In this document: piece by piece, positions 43,928 through 53,992 of the stretch | How positions within the stretch are numbered: the first letter of the stretch is position 1 | Layout: each line of letters begins with the position of its first letter | NCBI GenBank assembly: GCA_016271365.2 | Contig: CM057456.1 | Coordinates: 663,923,501-663,987,500 of the forward strand | Direction of reading: 5' to 3' | Origin: Neoceratodus forsteri | Taxonomy: Eukaryota > Chordata > Ceratodontiformes > Ceratodontidae | DNA length: 64,000 bases | Position numbers and translations under genes: made by a program | Notes under the pieces: model-generated | Seen by the model: the letters and a program-made list of their open reading frames with translations, nothing else | Database searches by the model: none | Told to the model about the DNA's origin: nothing

Positions 43928-45755
43928 ATGACCAAGCAAGGTCTGGGTGAGGAGGACTATGATGGTGGGTGGAAGAGGAGGCCCAATCTCACAAAGGCTG
44001 AGATGGAGGCACTCTTCGAGTCCTACCTTGATCAAGAGCTACAGCTCAGTGGATGGTGGGGCATCCCTCAGGCCTGTGCTGCTGCATGGGAGGAGGTGGC
44101 ATGTGCCATCAACCTGCACGGCAGCCACCAGCGCTCCGTGCCGGAGTGTAAGAAGAAGATGGGTACTGACAGGAGGAGGGTGAAGGAGAAGGGGGCTGCC
44201 ATCAGGGCGGCACATGCTGCAACAGGCGGGGGCCAGCCAGAGGTGGTGCAGCTCACACTGGCAGAGGACAGGCTTGCTGCAAGCATGCACCGCAGTGCCA
44301 TAGAGGGGGTTCCAGGAGGTGGCTTCAAGATGGGTGGTGGCCCATCACTGCATGGTAAGTCATGGTCTGTCTATGGGGGGGCAGGGTAGGTCACACTCAG
44401 TGACATGACTTTTCTTTCTGTTACAGATCCTGTGCATCTGCAGGAGTCAGCAGTGGAGGGCCTGTCCACCCCAGACAGTCATCTGGAGTTGGAGGACGGA
44501 CCATCCACCTCCACAGGTATACGTTGAGCATTGCAACAGTGGCCTGGCTGTCCACACTGATGTCGTTGAGACAGGTGTGGGGGAAGCCCTTCCTGTGTCT
44601 CAGTGTTCTGGCATCCAAGGATGCCAGCACACTGTGGCTGGGGCTGGGGCAGAGACCTGCACCAATGATGAAGACACAACCATCATTGGCAGTGACACGT
44701 GTGTGCCACGGAATGGACACACAGCAGGTCAGTTCATGCCCGTGGCTCTGGCTGGTGCCGACATGTGTGCCAGCATGTCAGCACAGTCCCAGGCTGTGCC
44801 TGTCAGCACCAGTGGGGCAGCACCAGTGGCTGGTCAGGACAGTGGGACTGTTGCAGCCACAGTGGTAGAACAGCTGATCCTTTGGGCACAGCAGGTGGAG
44901 GGGTGGCAGCAGCAGTCACCCACCGGGACTGGGTGTTCAGGGTTCAGCGGTAGTGTTTGTGCACCACCTGTGGACTTTCCCATACCTGGTCCTGGTGAGC
45001 AGCGCCCACCCTCATGGGGTGCTGAACATCAGGCCCTTGCATACCCTGAGGGACAGGAAGCCGAGGTAGCAGACAACCTCTTTGATGAGCACACCTGCCT
45101 ACTGCAGGCATCAGTCTAGCAGCAGATGGGACTTGTAATGTCCGTGAAGGCACTGTCTGTGGCTCTGGAGTGGGCCCAGGAGCAATGCAGCAGGGACACC
45201 GATAGGATCGTGTCATGGATTGACCATTTGTGGGAGGATGTGACCGCTGCCATTGACAGGCGTGCACAGGTGTTCTTTGCTGTCATGGCCACAATGGGCA
45301 CACAGTCGGGTGCCCATGCATCACTCTCACCGCACAGTGTGCTATCCACTCCCAGTTCCCAGCGTCATGTGACACCCACCCTGTTGATGCTGGGTTCATC
45401 TGTGGGCATCCTGAGCACTCCTGGTGTGGGAATGTTTGGTGTGCTGCAGACCCCTGTGTGGCACGGTCACGTTCGTGCAGTGGAGCCCCTGGTGAACCAT
45501 TGGTGCCACCCCATGAGGCCCGTGGTCAGCCTGCCAGTACTGCTGGGTCTTGGCGGGGCCGCCCATGCATCCGAGGTGGATATGCCACTGTGCCGCAAGA
45601 CTGACCTGTCTCCCAGCATGGGCACTGTCTTGTGCTGCCCTGTGTGCATTGTGTGTTTTGGTGGGCAGTGCAAGGGTGGCTGCCCGGCCCTGCATGCAGA
45701 CACATGGTCCACCTGCACATCCTCCTGGCTGCTGTCCACAGGTACGTGTGCATGA
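43928..45755 (+). pseudogene. Harbinger copy 1: long SANT/Myb-like protein, two exons
   Basis: Exon 1 (43,928-44,354) encodes KRRPNLTKAEMEALFESYL, CAAAWEEVACAINL and VPECKKKMGTDRRRVKEK, a Myb/SANT-like DNA-binding domain typical of the second Harbinger protein. That protein carries the transposase to the nucleus and the transposon ends. Exon 2 starts at 44,427 (CTGTTACAG|AT) in the right phase. It holds a long Ser/Thr/Gln-rich region and a coiled-coil-like stretch (DRIVSWIDHLWEDVTAAID). Lesions: TGA near 44,527, a small deletion just after, and TAG at 45,117-45,119 where copy 2 has CAG. Confidence 0.75.
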
Positions 45756-46156
45756 TGATGCCTGCATTGTGCTGTACACCAAAGTGCAATGGTGCCCAGT
45801 ATCTGACACACGCACATGGACAGTCAGTGGACATGGTGGCCTGTGGACATGTGTGTTGCTAGTGTTTGTGTTCTGGCTCGGTTTTGCACTTGACCCCTGT
45901 GCACATTTTGTGCCTATTGTGTGTGCATGTGCGTGTGTCCGTCCATGTGGCGTGTTACTGTTCACTCCTCCCTGGTTGTATGTGTGTGCTTTTGTGCCCT
46001 GCCACATCCCTTGCCAGCATGCACCCCTGGTGTGTTTCCATGTATATCTGTGGGTTGTGCCCTAGCCACTGGTGGTTGCACATGGCACCATAACTTACCT
46101 GTGTTGGCTGAAGTGCTCCTCTGTGATGGTGTCCCGGTGCAGCTGTGCCAGCCAGA
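45756..46156. other. Intergenic DNA between SANT and transposase genes (copy 1)
   Basis: TG-rich sequence between the convergent 3' ends. No conserved frame beyond the repeat-like ones was seen. Confidence 0.4.
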
Positions 46157-47343
46157 TCAGTCGGGGGTCCCATCAGCCAAGGGGGGCTGCCCATCCCCAT
46201 CGTCACCGGCATCACCGTCGTACCCATCGCTGTCCCCCTCTTTGACCTGTATGGCTATCCCACAGTCTTTGGCCATGTTGTGCAGGATGCAACAGGCCAG
46301 GAATATCCCACAGGCCTTTGAGGGGCTATACTGTAGGGCACCGCCAGAGGTGTCCAGGCAATGGAAATGTGCCTTCAGCATCCTGAACACCCGCTCAATG
46401 ACATTGCATGTGGTGGCATGTGCCTCATTGTAGCATTGCTGCGATGGGGTCATGGGCTGCCGGTAGGGTGTGAGCAGCCAGGGCCAGAGTGGGTATCCAC
46501 TTTCACCTCTGTGAAGAGAGTGGAGGTTAATGTCATGTTCAGCTTCTGACTGCCCCAAGCCCTGTGGGCCACACCCATGGCACCTCCTCTGGCCATACCC
46601 CTGCATGCCCACGATATGTCAATTCTATTTACATACTCACCCACTAGATGACCTGTGGGGATGTCCCCACTCTTGAATCGGTGGCACAGTGCCGACTGGT
46701 GCCAGATGAAAGAATCATGTGCTCCCCCAGGGTGCATGGCACAGACATTGATGATGTGCCCACTGGCATCGCACACCACCTAGCAGTTGACACTGGAATA
46801 TCCCTTGCAGTTCATGTAGGTGGCACCCTTGGGCCCAGGTGGTGTGTGTATGACCACATGGGTGCAGTCTATCACCCCTAGCATGCCAGGCATATGTGCT
46901 ACCCTGTGGAACTCCTGTATGTTTGCTGTGCACTCCACCTCAGTGCTGGGGAAATGGATGTACTCTGCAGCATGTGGCAGCAGTGCGCTGAGGAATTGAG
47001 TGAGGATGCATGACGTGGCCAACTGTGTTATGTCTGTGGTGTTAGCTGCTGGTCTCTGGAAGGTACCCGTGGTGAGCAAGCACATGCAGACTGTTACCTT
47101 TGTCTCCACTGACAGAGCATGACTCCGTCATGTGGGTGCCTGCATCACATCATTGCACAGCTCACAGAGCCACCTCAGTATTGCCCTGTTCAGACAGTAC
47201 CGGCCCACAATCTTGATATCTGTATACGGCTCAAAGCTGGTGCGGGCTCGGTACTGCCTGTTGGGGTATACCACTGACGGGCCCTTCCACGGTCACGTCC
47301 TCCTGCCGCATGCCTTCTCACCCCCCATAATTATGGCATCCAT
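46157..47343 (-). pseudogene. Harbinger DDE transposase, copy 1
   Basis: Starts at an ATG (47,341-47,343) and runs to a stop at 46,157. ALSVETKV precedes the catalytic core. GVIDCTH carries the first Asp (46,867-46,869), HPGGAHDSF the second (46,714-46,716) and CNVIERVF the Glu (46,394-46,396). ESGYPLWPWLLTPY matches the 'GDSGYPxxPWLLTP' box. A 134-bp GT-AG intron (46,507-46,640) joins HLVG to ESGYPL in frame. Nonsense codons: TGA at 47,128-47,130 (shared with copy 2), TAG at 46,780-46,782 and a possible TGA near 47,296. Confidence 0.85.
46507..46640 (-). other. Transposase intron (copy 1)
   Basis: Donor GTGAGTATG and acceptor CTCTTCACAGAG|GTGAAAG on the minus strand. Removal joins the second-Asp segment to the SGYP box in one frame. 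In copy 2 the acceptor AG is changed. Confidence 0.7.
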
Positions 47344-47869
47344 GTGGAAGGTGGCACTGGCCATGTCCCTGGCTTGCATTCCCCCCCAGCAGCTGTTGCT
47401 TTGTTCTCCCCGCTGTCCTGACTGCTACCTTCCCTGCACCGGGTACACCTACTGGCCTCTGCTTTGTGTGGCACTATGCACCTTCCTATGCCCCTCTTCT
47501 GTGGTGTGGTTTCCCTGGCCTGCCCTCTTTCATGCTGCTTTCCTGTGCCTGGCTCTCTCTCTGCCTCATGTGGCTTCCCTGTAGCATTCTTGCACCTCTT
47601 CCTTGCTCCTTTTTATTTTGGTTCATTTCCGCTACGGTGCAACTTCCACCTGCTCCACTATCACACTGTGCCCTTTATGCATGGTTCCTCCCCCTTCAGT
47701 TGCGCATGCCTTCATTATCATTGCGCTGTTGCTCAGCATGTTTTCAGTGGTGCAACTGCCTCCTGCTGAATATCGCAGAATGGCACATTTTCTGACTTAC
47801 GCTGGTGAAACCGTAATGTGCATGGCACAACCCTTTTGAGATTGTGTGTCGGTACCGACAGGAAGGAGG

Positions 47870-48395
47870 CAGAGGACACCACAAGGAAAGGAAGCAGCTC
47901 ATTGTGGGGGACTCAATTATTAGGGGGATAGAACTGGGGGCAGCAGGGAAAACTGAAGTAAGGTGCCTGCCTGGTGCCATGGCTTGGAGAGACAGGAAGT
48001 GCATCCTCAGGATCACAAGAACAGCTACAGGGGAGTCTGAGCTGGACATCACTGTCCACCTAGGGACAAATGACTTGGCTCATCATGAGATTAGAGCAGT
48101 GCAGAAGGACTTTGTATAATTGGGAAGGGGCCTAAGACAAGTAGCACACACAATATCCTTCTCTGAGGTGCTGCCTGTCAATTGCATGAGTGAGGTGTAG
48201 GTACTTTGCACCATGCAATTTAATGCATGGTTGAAAAAATGGTGTGGAGCACAGGAGTTTGGCTTCATTGGGGACTGGGGTTCCACCTGTAGGGACACCA
48301 GCCTATACTGGCAGGATGGTCTGCATCTGTCCAGGAAGGGAACAAGTCTTTTGAGCAATCGGTTTAAATGCTTCATTGGCAAGCTTTTAAACTAG
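47870..48395 (+). pseudogene. CR1 ORF1 SGNH esterase domain
   Basis: QLIVGDSIIRG holds the catalytic Ser, TVHLGTNDLAHHE the Asn block and WQDGLHLSRKG the Asp-His pair, so all SGNH blocks are present. An esterase domain in ORF1 is known for CR1-group LINEs. A TAA at 48,118-48,120 and a TAG near 48,200 interrupt one frame. The domain ends at LLN just before the ORF2 start region. N-terminal parts of ORF1 are missing. Confidence 0.8.
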
Positions 48396-48539
48396 TCAAG
48401 GGGGGGAGGCACTGATAAGCAGCAAGAAAATCCCAGCCTCTCCCTACAAAACAGGGTACTAAATGAGAAAAGGACCGCGGTAGAAAGGTCAGTGGAGGAT
48501 GCTGCAAAAGAAAGTAAAGCCATCACAAAATGGTGAGCA

Positions 48540-49470
48540 ATGAGTACCAATGCCCGTAGTCTGAGTAACAAGCTTCCTGAATTAGTAGCCTTGATGGAGG
48601 AGGAACATCTGAATATCGTGGCAGTCACAGAAACATTGTACACACAAAACCATGACTGGGACATAAACATACCAGGATACACTATCTACAGGAGGGACAG
48701 GGAGGGTAAAAGAGGAGGAGGAGGAGTAGCTCTTTACATAAGGGAAGAAATCAAAGCAACAGAACAAAAGGGAAAACAGGGAGGAGAAGAAGCACTGTGG
48801 GTAAATTTGGAGACCGGCAATGGCATCACAATCCGCACAGGGGTTGTATACAGACCCCCTTCTCAGGGGGAGGAAATGGACAAGGAAATGATAGAAGAAC
48901 ACTTAGAATGGCAGAAAAAGGGGAAATATTGCTGATGGGTGATCTGAATATGCCAGATGTTAACTGAAGTGCAGTTGCAGCAGCCACTTCGAAGAGTGGG
49001 GTTATTCTAGATGCCCTACAGGGGGCATGCCTTAGACAACTAGTATTGGAGCCCACTCAAGAGGGAGCAATCTTAGACCTGGTTCTCTCAAATGGTGATG
49101 AAGAGAGGATCACAGATGTAGAAGTGGGTAGCCATTTGGGAACTAGCTACCATCGAACAGTATGCTTCACAGTAAACACAGCAATAGAGTCAAGCCATAC
49201 AAAGGCAAAAGTACTGGACTTTAGGAGGGCTGACTTTGCCAAAATGGGTGAGTACCTAAGGAATGCACTAGCAAATGGGCAGGAAGGAGGGGTTGAAGAA
49301 CAATGGGGAATAATAAAAACTGCCATCACAGAGGTAACAAGCCTTTGTGTGAAGCAAATAAACAAAACAAAACAATGTAAGAAACCACTGTGGTTCTCAA
49401 AGGAAGTAGCAGTGAAGGTTCAAGAGAAAAAGAACGCATTCAGGAAGTACAAGGAAACACAGAAGGAGTA
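48540..49470 (+). pseudogene. CR1 ORF2 endonuclease domain
   Basis: STNARSLSNKLPEL, VAVTETLY and GVVYRPPSQ are the opening boxes of the LINE AP-like endonuclease. A frame change near 48,930 leads to LLMGDLNMPDVN, followed by a TGA where Trp is usual. GSHLGTSYHRTVCF stands where 'LGxSDHxxV' is expected, so the catalytic Asp of the SDH box is now Tyr. The domain would nick the target DNA but cannot be active here. Confidence 0.8.
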
Positions 49471-51300
49471 GGACAGAGAACTGTATCAGTTAAAGTAAAA
49501 GGAAGCTGGGAAGGCAGTCAGAACAGCAAATGCCCAAACCGAGGAAAAGATAGCCAACTCAGTTAAGAAGGGGGATAAAACCTTTTATAGGTACATCAGG
49601 GAGTGAAGGAAGACCAAGGGAGGGTTAGTGAGGCTTAATAAAGGGGAGGAAGGGTGGGCAGAGGGTGACTGAAAAGGCAGAGATACTAAACAAATATTTT
49701 TGCTTAGTATTTACAAAGGAAGAGGAGGAGGTACCTAAAACAAACAGAAGAAACACTCGGGATACAGAAGTTGATACCAGCCCATTTACAGAAGAAAGGG
49801 TTCTGAAAGAACTCTTAAAATTGAAGGTGAACAAAGCTGTGGGGCCTGATGGGATTCATCCCAGAATTCTAAAAGAACTAAGGGTAGAACTAGTGACACC
49901 ACTGACTGCCCTTTTTAACAAATCATGGGAGGATGGGGTGGTACCTGAGGACTAGAGGAGGGCAGATGTGATTCCCCTTCACAAAAGTGGGAGCAAGGCA
50001 GAAGCAGGAAACTACAGACCTGTTAGTTTAACCTCAGTGGTAGGGAAAATGATGGAATCACTTCTGAAGGAAAGAATTGTTGAGTATCTAGAGGCCAGAG
50101 GGGCACAGGACCCAAGGCAGCATGGATTCACAGTGGAAGGTCATGCCAGACAAATCTGATAGATTTCTTTGATTGGGTGACCAAAGTAGTAGATCAGGAG
50201 GGGCTGTGGACATGGCCTACCTGGACTTTAGCAAGGCATTTGACACAGTCTCACACAAAGATTAATATACAAGTTAGCCAGCCTGAGAGTGGGTCCCAAG
50301 ATGACAGCCTGGGTAAAGAATTGGCTGGAGAATAGGACACAGAGGTAACAGTAAATGGAGTCCACTTTGAAGAAAGGGGTTACTACTGGGGTACCGAGGG
50401 TTCAGTATTAGACTGGTCCTCTTCAATGTCTTTATAAGCAACATTGCAAAGGGGCTGAAGGAAAAGTATGTCTCTTTGCAGATGACACAAAGATCTGCAA
50501 CAGAGTTGATGCACAAGGTGGGTGGAAAGGATGAGAAGGACTTGGCAAGGTTAGAGGAATGGTCAAATGTATGGCAGCTTAGATTCAATGCTAAGAAGTG
50601 AGGTAATGCACCTGGGAAACAAAACCCAGGGGAAGAGTACACAATGGGGGGTGAGATACTAACAACAACAAAAATGGAAAGGGACCTGGGGGTAGTCATA
50701 TCAGATGACCTAAAGGTGGGCAAGCAATGTGAGAGGGCAGCAAGGAGGGCTGGGGGATACTGGGATGCATAGGGAGAGGCATCACCAGTAGAAAACAGGA
50801 AGTTATTATCCCTCTGTACAGACAGTTGGTGAGACCTCATCTGGAGTACTGTGTGCAGTTATGGAGACCCAATCTCTGCAAAGACATAGACAGGATGGAA
50901 GCTGTCCAGAGGAGGGCAACTAAAATGGTGCAGGGTCTGCACCGGAAGACATATGAAGAGAGACTTAAGGAGCTTAATATGTATAGCCTGGAGGAAAGAA
51001 GGAGAGGGGGAACATGATAGAAACTTTCAAGTACCTCAAGGGAATCAACAAAGTCCGAGAGGGTAGCATCTTTCAAAAAAAGAGGTGTGCAAGAACAAGG
51101 GGGCACAATTTGAAGATAGAGGGGTGGCTCAGAGGTAATTTAAGGAAGTATTTTTTCACAGAGAGGGTTGTGGATGCATGGAATGGCCTTCTGGAGGAGG
51201 TTGTGGAGTCAAAAACAGTGGTGGAATTCAAGCATGCATGGGCCAGTCATAAGGCAATTCTAGGGGGTTGGGGTAGGAAGAAGCAGGCTGCTGGTTAACT
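49471..51300 (+). pseudogene. CR1 ORF2 reverse transcriptase and C-terminus
   Basis: KVNKAVGPDGIHPRIL, VIPLHKSGSKAEAGNYRPVS and QHGFTVEG mark the fingers. MAYLDFSKAFDTVSH (about 50,213-50,257) has the first catalytic Asp and LFADDTK (about 50,470) the second box. The C-terminal MVRPHLEYCVQLWRP and RRATKMVQGL at 50,826 and GRKKQAAG at the end follow. Several frameshifts lie between 50,160 and 50,826. Confidence 0.85.
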
Positions 51301-51409
51301 AGGATCTGCAGCTTATCCATTAGGTAGGGAAATGAGCAGACTGGGTGGGCCAAGCGGTCCTTATCTGCCGTCAAAATCTATGTTTCTATGTTTCTATATC
51401 CAGCCCTGT

Positions 51410-51520
51410 ATGTATAAATAAATGTATTCATACAGTGACTATTTATACACACAGTCACTGTATCACAAATCTCTTAAGAATTTATTTAGAATGTTTGGCC
51501 TCAGAAGCAGTACTAACCAT
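51410..51520. other. Short unassigned stretch
   Basis: Flank of the Harbinger insertion. It includes a small imperfect inverted pair, ATACAGTGACTATTTATA / CACAGTCACTGTATCAC. Confidence 0.35.
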
Positions 51521-51522
51521 AT

Positions 51523-52000
51523 TCAAATGGGAATAACTTTAAAATGAAAAAATATAGCATGGTATTGTGAGCACAAAAATTGTTGAGCATAAAATTATCT
51601 ACAAAATGAGTGGTGCTTCATGTATAGATACCTTACAGAGTTTTTTCAATTAGCAAAAAAGCAGAAGAAAATTAAATTTTTTGTTCACTTTTTTGACAGA
51701 CAAATGTAAATAACTTTAAAACAAAAAATGGCAGCATGGTATTGTGAGGACGAAAAATGTTCAGCACACAAATATCTACAAAATGAGTGGTGTTTCATTT
51801 ATGGATATCTTTTAATGTTTTTATAATTAGCAAAAAAAACAGTATAACATTCTATTTTCCTTTCCCTTTTTTGACAAACAAATGTGAATAACTCTTAAAT
51901 GAAAAAGGTAGCATGGTACTGTGAGCATGACATTTGTTCAGCAAGAAGTTTTCTACAAAATGAGTGATGTTTCATTTAACAGCAATCACTATGCTAGGCA
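51523..52000. repeat. Three ~180-bp tandem units
   Basis: AAATGNGAATAACTNTTAAA starts at about 51,525, 51,701 and 51,880. Each unit continues with TAGCATGGTATTGTGAGCA, TCTACAAAATGAGTGGTG and TTTCATTTA. The unit length is 176-180 bp. No coding signal is present. Confidence 0.8.
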
Positions 52001-52104
52001 GACATATTCTAGGAAAGTTAACCAAAACTCATGGAAATTACCATTTAAAAAAAAGCTAAACAGTCAAAAACAAATGTTCCTGCAGTGATAGAAAGCATCC
52101 CTAT

Positions 52105-52265
52105 TGCATAAATGAAATATACAATGATGAACTTTCAGATAAATTCTTTATCTACACTTGTGCTGTTTGAGCTCAGACATCTCACTCGTGGCTTGCGCCA
52201 CTCGTGAGGTTACCTGAGGTGAAACAGCATTTGTGTAGATAAATCCTTGATCTGACAGCTCACCA
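52105..52265. repeat. Foldback MITE with ~65-bp arms
   Basis: TATACAATGATGAACTTTCAGAT pairs with ATCTGACAGCTCACCATTGTATA, TTTATCTACACTTGTGCTGTTT with AAACAGCATTTGTGTAGATAAA, and CACTCGTGGC with GCCACTCGTG. A TA run follows at 52,276. Confidence 0.8.
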
Positions 52266-52287
52266 TTGTATATCATATATATATATA

Positions 52288-52657
52288 TATATTCATTGCA
52301 AAAAACTATGTTACTGCATCAGTTAGGGTTTTTATTAAAGTGTAAAAAGCTGGGAAATTCAACTAAGGGTTACCAACCGTAACACCCCTACTCTCCACAC
52401 ACCAACAGGCATCAGGGTGTGCCTTGGCGTCATTGGTCCTTACTCTCACCCCAGTCCATATGTAAACAAGATGAGATGGCACAGTATAGGAGAATGGGGT
52501 GAGAGTTAGGACCAGTGACTCCAAGGCACACCCCGAAGCCTGTTGGTGTGTGGAGAGTGGCGGTGTTAGGGTTGGTAACCCTTAGTTGAATTTCCAAGTA
52601 TTTTATGCCTTAATAAAAACCCTAACTGATGCATTAACATAGTTTTTTTGCAATGAA
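52288..52657. mobile_element. Foldback MITE, TTCATTGCAAAA family (best preserved)
   Basis: TTCATTGCAAAAAACTATGTTACTGCATCAGTTAGGGTTTTTATTA on the left is nearly the exact reverse complement of the right end (TAATAAAAACCCTAACTGATGCATTAACATAGTTTTTTTGCAATGAA). Inner CTCTCACCCCAG / GGGGTGAGAG and the ACACACCAACAGGC / GCCTGTTGGTGTGT pairs complete the fold. A partial duplicate of the right end follows at 52,682-52,730. Confidence 0.85.
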
Positions 52658-52739
52658 AAAATATATATTTCCTACCTTTTTGTGCTTTAATAAAAACCCT
52701 AACTGATGCACTAACATAGTTTTCTGCAATGAATTACCC

Positions 52740-52900
52740 TTCTTTTTGAGAAAATGTAATGTAACTGATATATGGTTGTTGGAGTGCGGACCCTCTGGGC
52801 CCTGAGCGCCCCTCACACTACCCGTTGTTGCATAATGATATGCGTAAGTGGGAGCGTGGGGCCCCTGGGCCCTGCGCTCCTACTTACACATAAGAACAGA
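52740..52900. repeat. GGGCCC-rich inverted block
   Basis: TGCGGACCCTCTGGGCCCTGAGCGCCC and GCGTGGGGCCCCTGGGCCCTGCGCTCC flank GTTGCATAATGATATGCGTAAG. The block is close in build to 35,731-35,885. Confidence 0.55.
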
Positions 52901-52904
52901 CATA

Positions 52905-53065
52905 CTGCACCCCATAGTCATGAAAAGTAACCCTTGTAATACTAACCTGGTAATATCTCAATAACTGTAGCAGCTATGGAAAAACCTCCATGGGTGCTTA
53001 GTTTACTGTGGAGAGTGAAAAATCCATATCTCGAAGTGTTTTCAAGATATGGGTGCTGAAAGGTG
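52905..53065. repeat. Inverted copy of the CATATCTC repeat
   Basis: TAACCCTTGTAATACTAACCTGG, AATATCTCAATAACTGTAGCAG and AATCCATATCTCGAAGTG read as the reverse complement, in order, of the unit at 32,618-32,770. Confidence 0.55.
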
Positions 53066-53139
53066 TTGCATGCCTCACAGTTCAATGGATGAATGTAACT
53101 CAAGCAATTTCAGGATTATTTTCACCCAGTTTTCGACAT

Positions 53140-53950
53140 TGCATTTTGGGGACCCTGCCTCATGAACAATGTCACTGTCATTTTGTTAAATCTGCCCCGA
53201 AAGTAGAGTTCACACGGTGAATGCACCATTCTGCACCACAGATGTGAAATTATGTTTTGGGTAGGATGTGAAAAATGACAGCCATATACTGTTCATGAGG
53301 AGGTGTGGAAAAGGGTAATGTTGAAAATCCAGAGGGAAAATATGAAAAATCAGCAAAGGTATTAGAGCACATAGAAACTACACAACACACGCTTATAACA
53401 TGACCATTTTGGGGAATTATTTTTACCAGATTTTCAACATGGGCTTTTTGGGAAATCCCCTCATAAGCACTGGCAATATACTTTTATTAATCCATCCCAA
53501 AAGTTGATTTCACACAGCAACTGTGCCATTCTGTGCCAGAGTTGTGAGGACACATTTTGGGCGGGATATAAGAAATGACAGCTGTACTATTCATGAGGAG
53601 GTGTGAAAAAATGTAATGTTGAACATCTGGAGTGAAAATATTAAAACGCGGCAAAGTTACAAGCGTGCATCGAAATGGCACAACACAAGCTTGTAGCACA
53701 GCTGTGTTTTGGATTTTCTGCACCACATTTTCAACATATGCTTTTTGGAACCTCCCCCATGAACATTTGGACTGTCATTTCATTAATCAATCCTGAAAGG
53801 TGATTCCCCACAGTGACCACAAAATCACCTTTTGTGACCAAGTAATGAAATGACAGTGACAGTGTTCATGATGTGGGGTCCCAAAATGCCTATATTGAAA
53901 ATTTGGTGAGAAAATACCCAAAAATGACTGAGATAGCCACATTTAAATTA
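53140..53950. repeat. Third 290-bp tandem array with terminal hairpin
   Basis: Anchors at 53,160, 53,461 and 53,757 give ~300-bp spacing. The final hairpin uses CTGAAAGGTGATTCC / AAAATCACCTTTTG and CATTTCATTAAT / GTAATGAAATG, closing with GACAGTGTTCATGATG. The order array, hairpin, next repeat is the same as at the second locus. Confidence 0.75.
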
Positions 53951-53954
53951 TTTG

Positions 53955-53992
53955 TTTGTACTGGAGTCATACAAAGTAGGATCTTAGTTTGT
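53955..53992. repeat. 5' part of the dispersed repeat split by a LINE
   Basis: TCATACAAAGTAGGATCTTAGTTTGTATGA is a near palindrome that corresponds to the CATATGAAGTAAGATCCTACTTCATAT block at 31,232. Its continuation is at 56,965, after the LINE. Confidence 0.6.

Larger units (their letters stand above)
47840..51395 (+). mobile_element. CR1-type LINE nested in Harbinger right end
   Basis: The insertion lies between CCCTTTTGA (47,831-47,839) and ATATCCAGCCC (51,396-51,406), which together restore the Harbinger end. It encodes an ORF1 esterase, then endonuclease and reverse transcriptase, and ends in CAAGCGGTCCTTATCTGCCGTC followed by (TATGTTTC)n, the typical CR1/L3 3' terminus. It is 5'-truncated within ORF1. 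Most coding breaks are nonsense codons or single frameshifts. Confidence 0.9.
40519..51406. mobile_element. PIF/Harbinger transposon copy 1 (complete, with nested LINE)
   Basis: The left end GGGCTGGATATTCAAA (40,519) is matched by the right end TTTTGA / ATATCCAGCCC (51,406), which is interrupted by a CR1 LINE. TGT flanks both sides (40,516-40,518 and 51,407-51,409), fitting the 3-bp duplication of Harbingers. Without the LINE the element is about 7.3 kb. It carries three genes: a short SANT gene (minus), a long SANT gene (plus) and a DDE transposase (minus). Each has at least one nonsense codon, so this copy is inactive. Confidence 0.9.

Noticed and set aside
45396..46433. Overlapping frames on both strands in Harbinger copy 1 as extra genes
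   Set aside because: They are shadows of the SANT and transposase genes or of TG-rich intergenic DNA; the same positions in copy 2 do not keep them open.
48392..48902. Minus-strand frames across the CR1 endonuclease
   Set aside because: They mirror the coding frame on the opposite strand and have no independent motifs.
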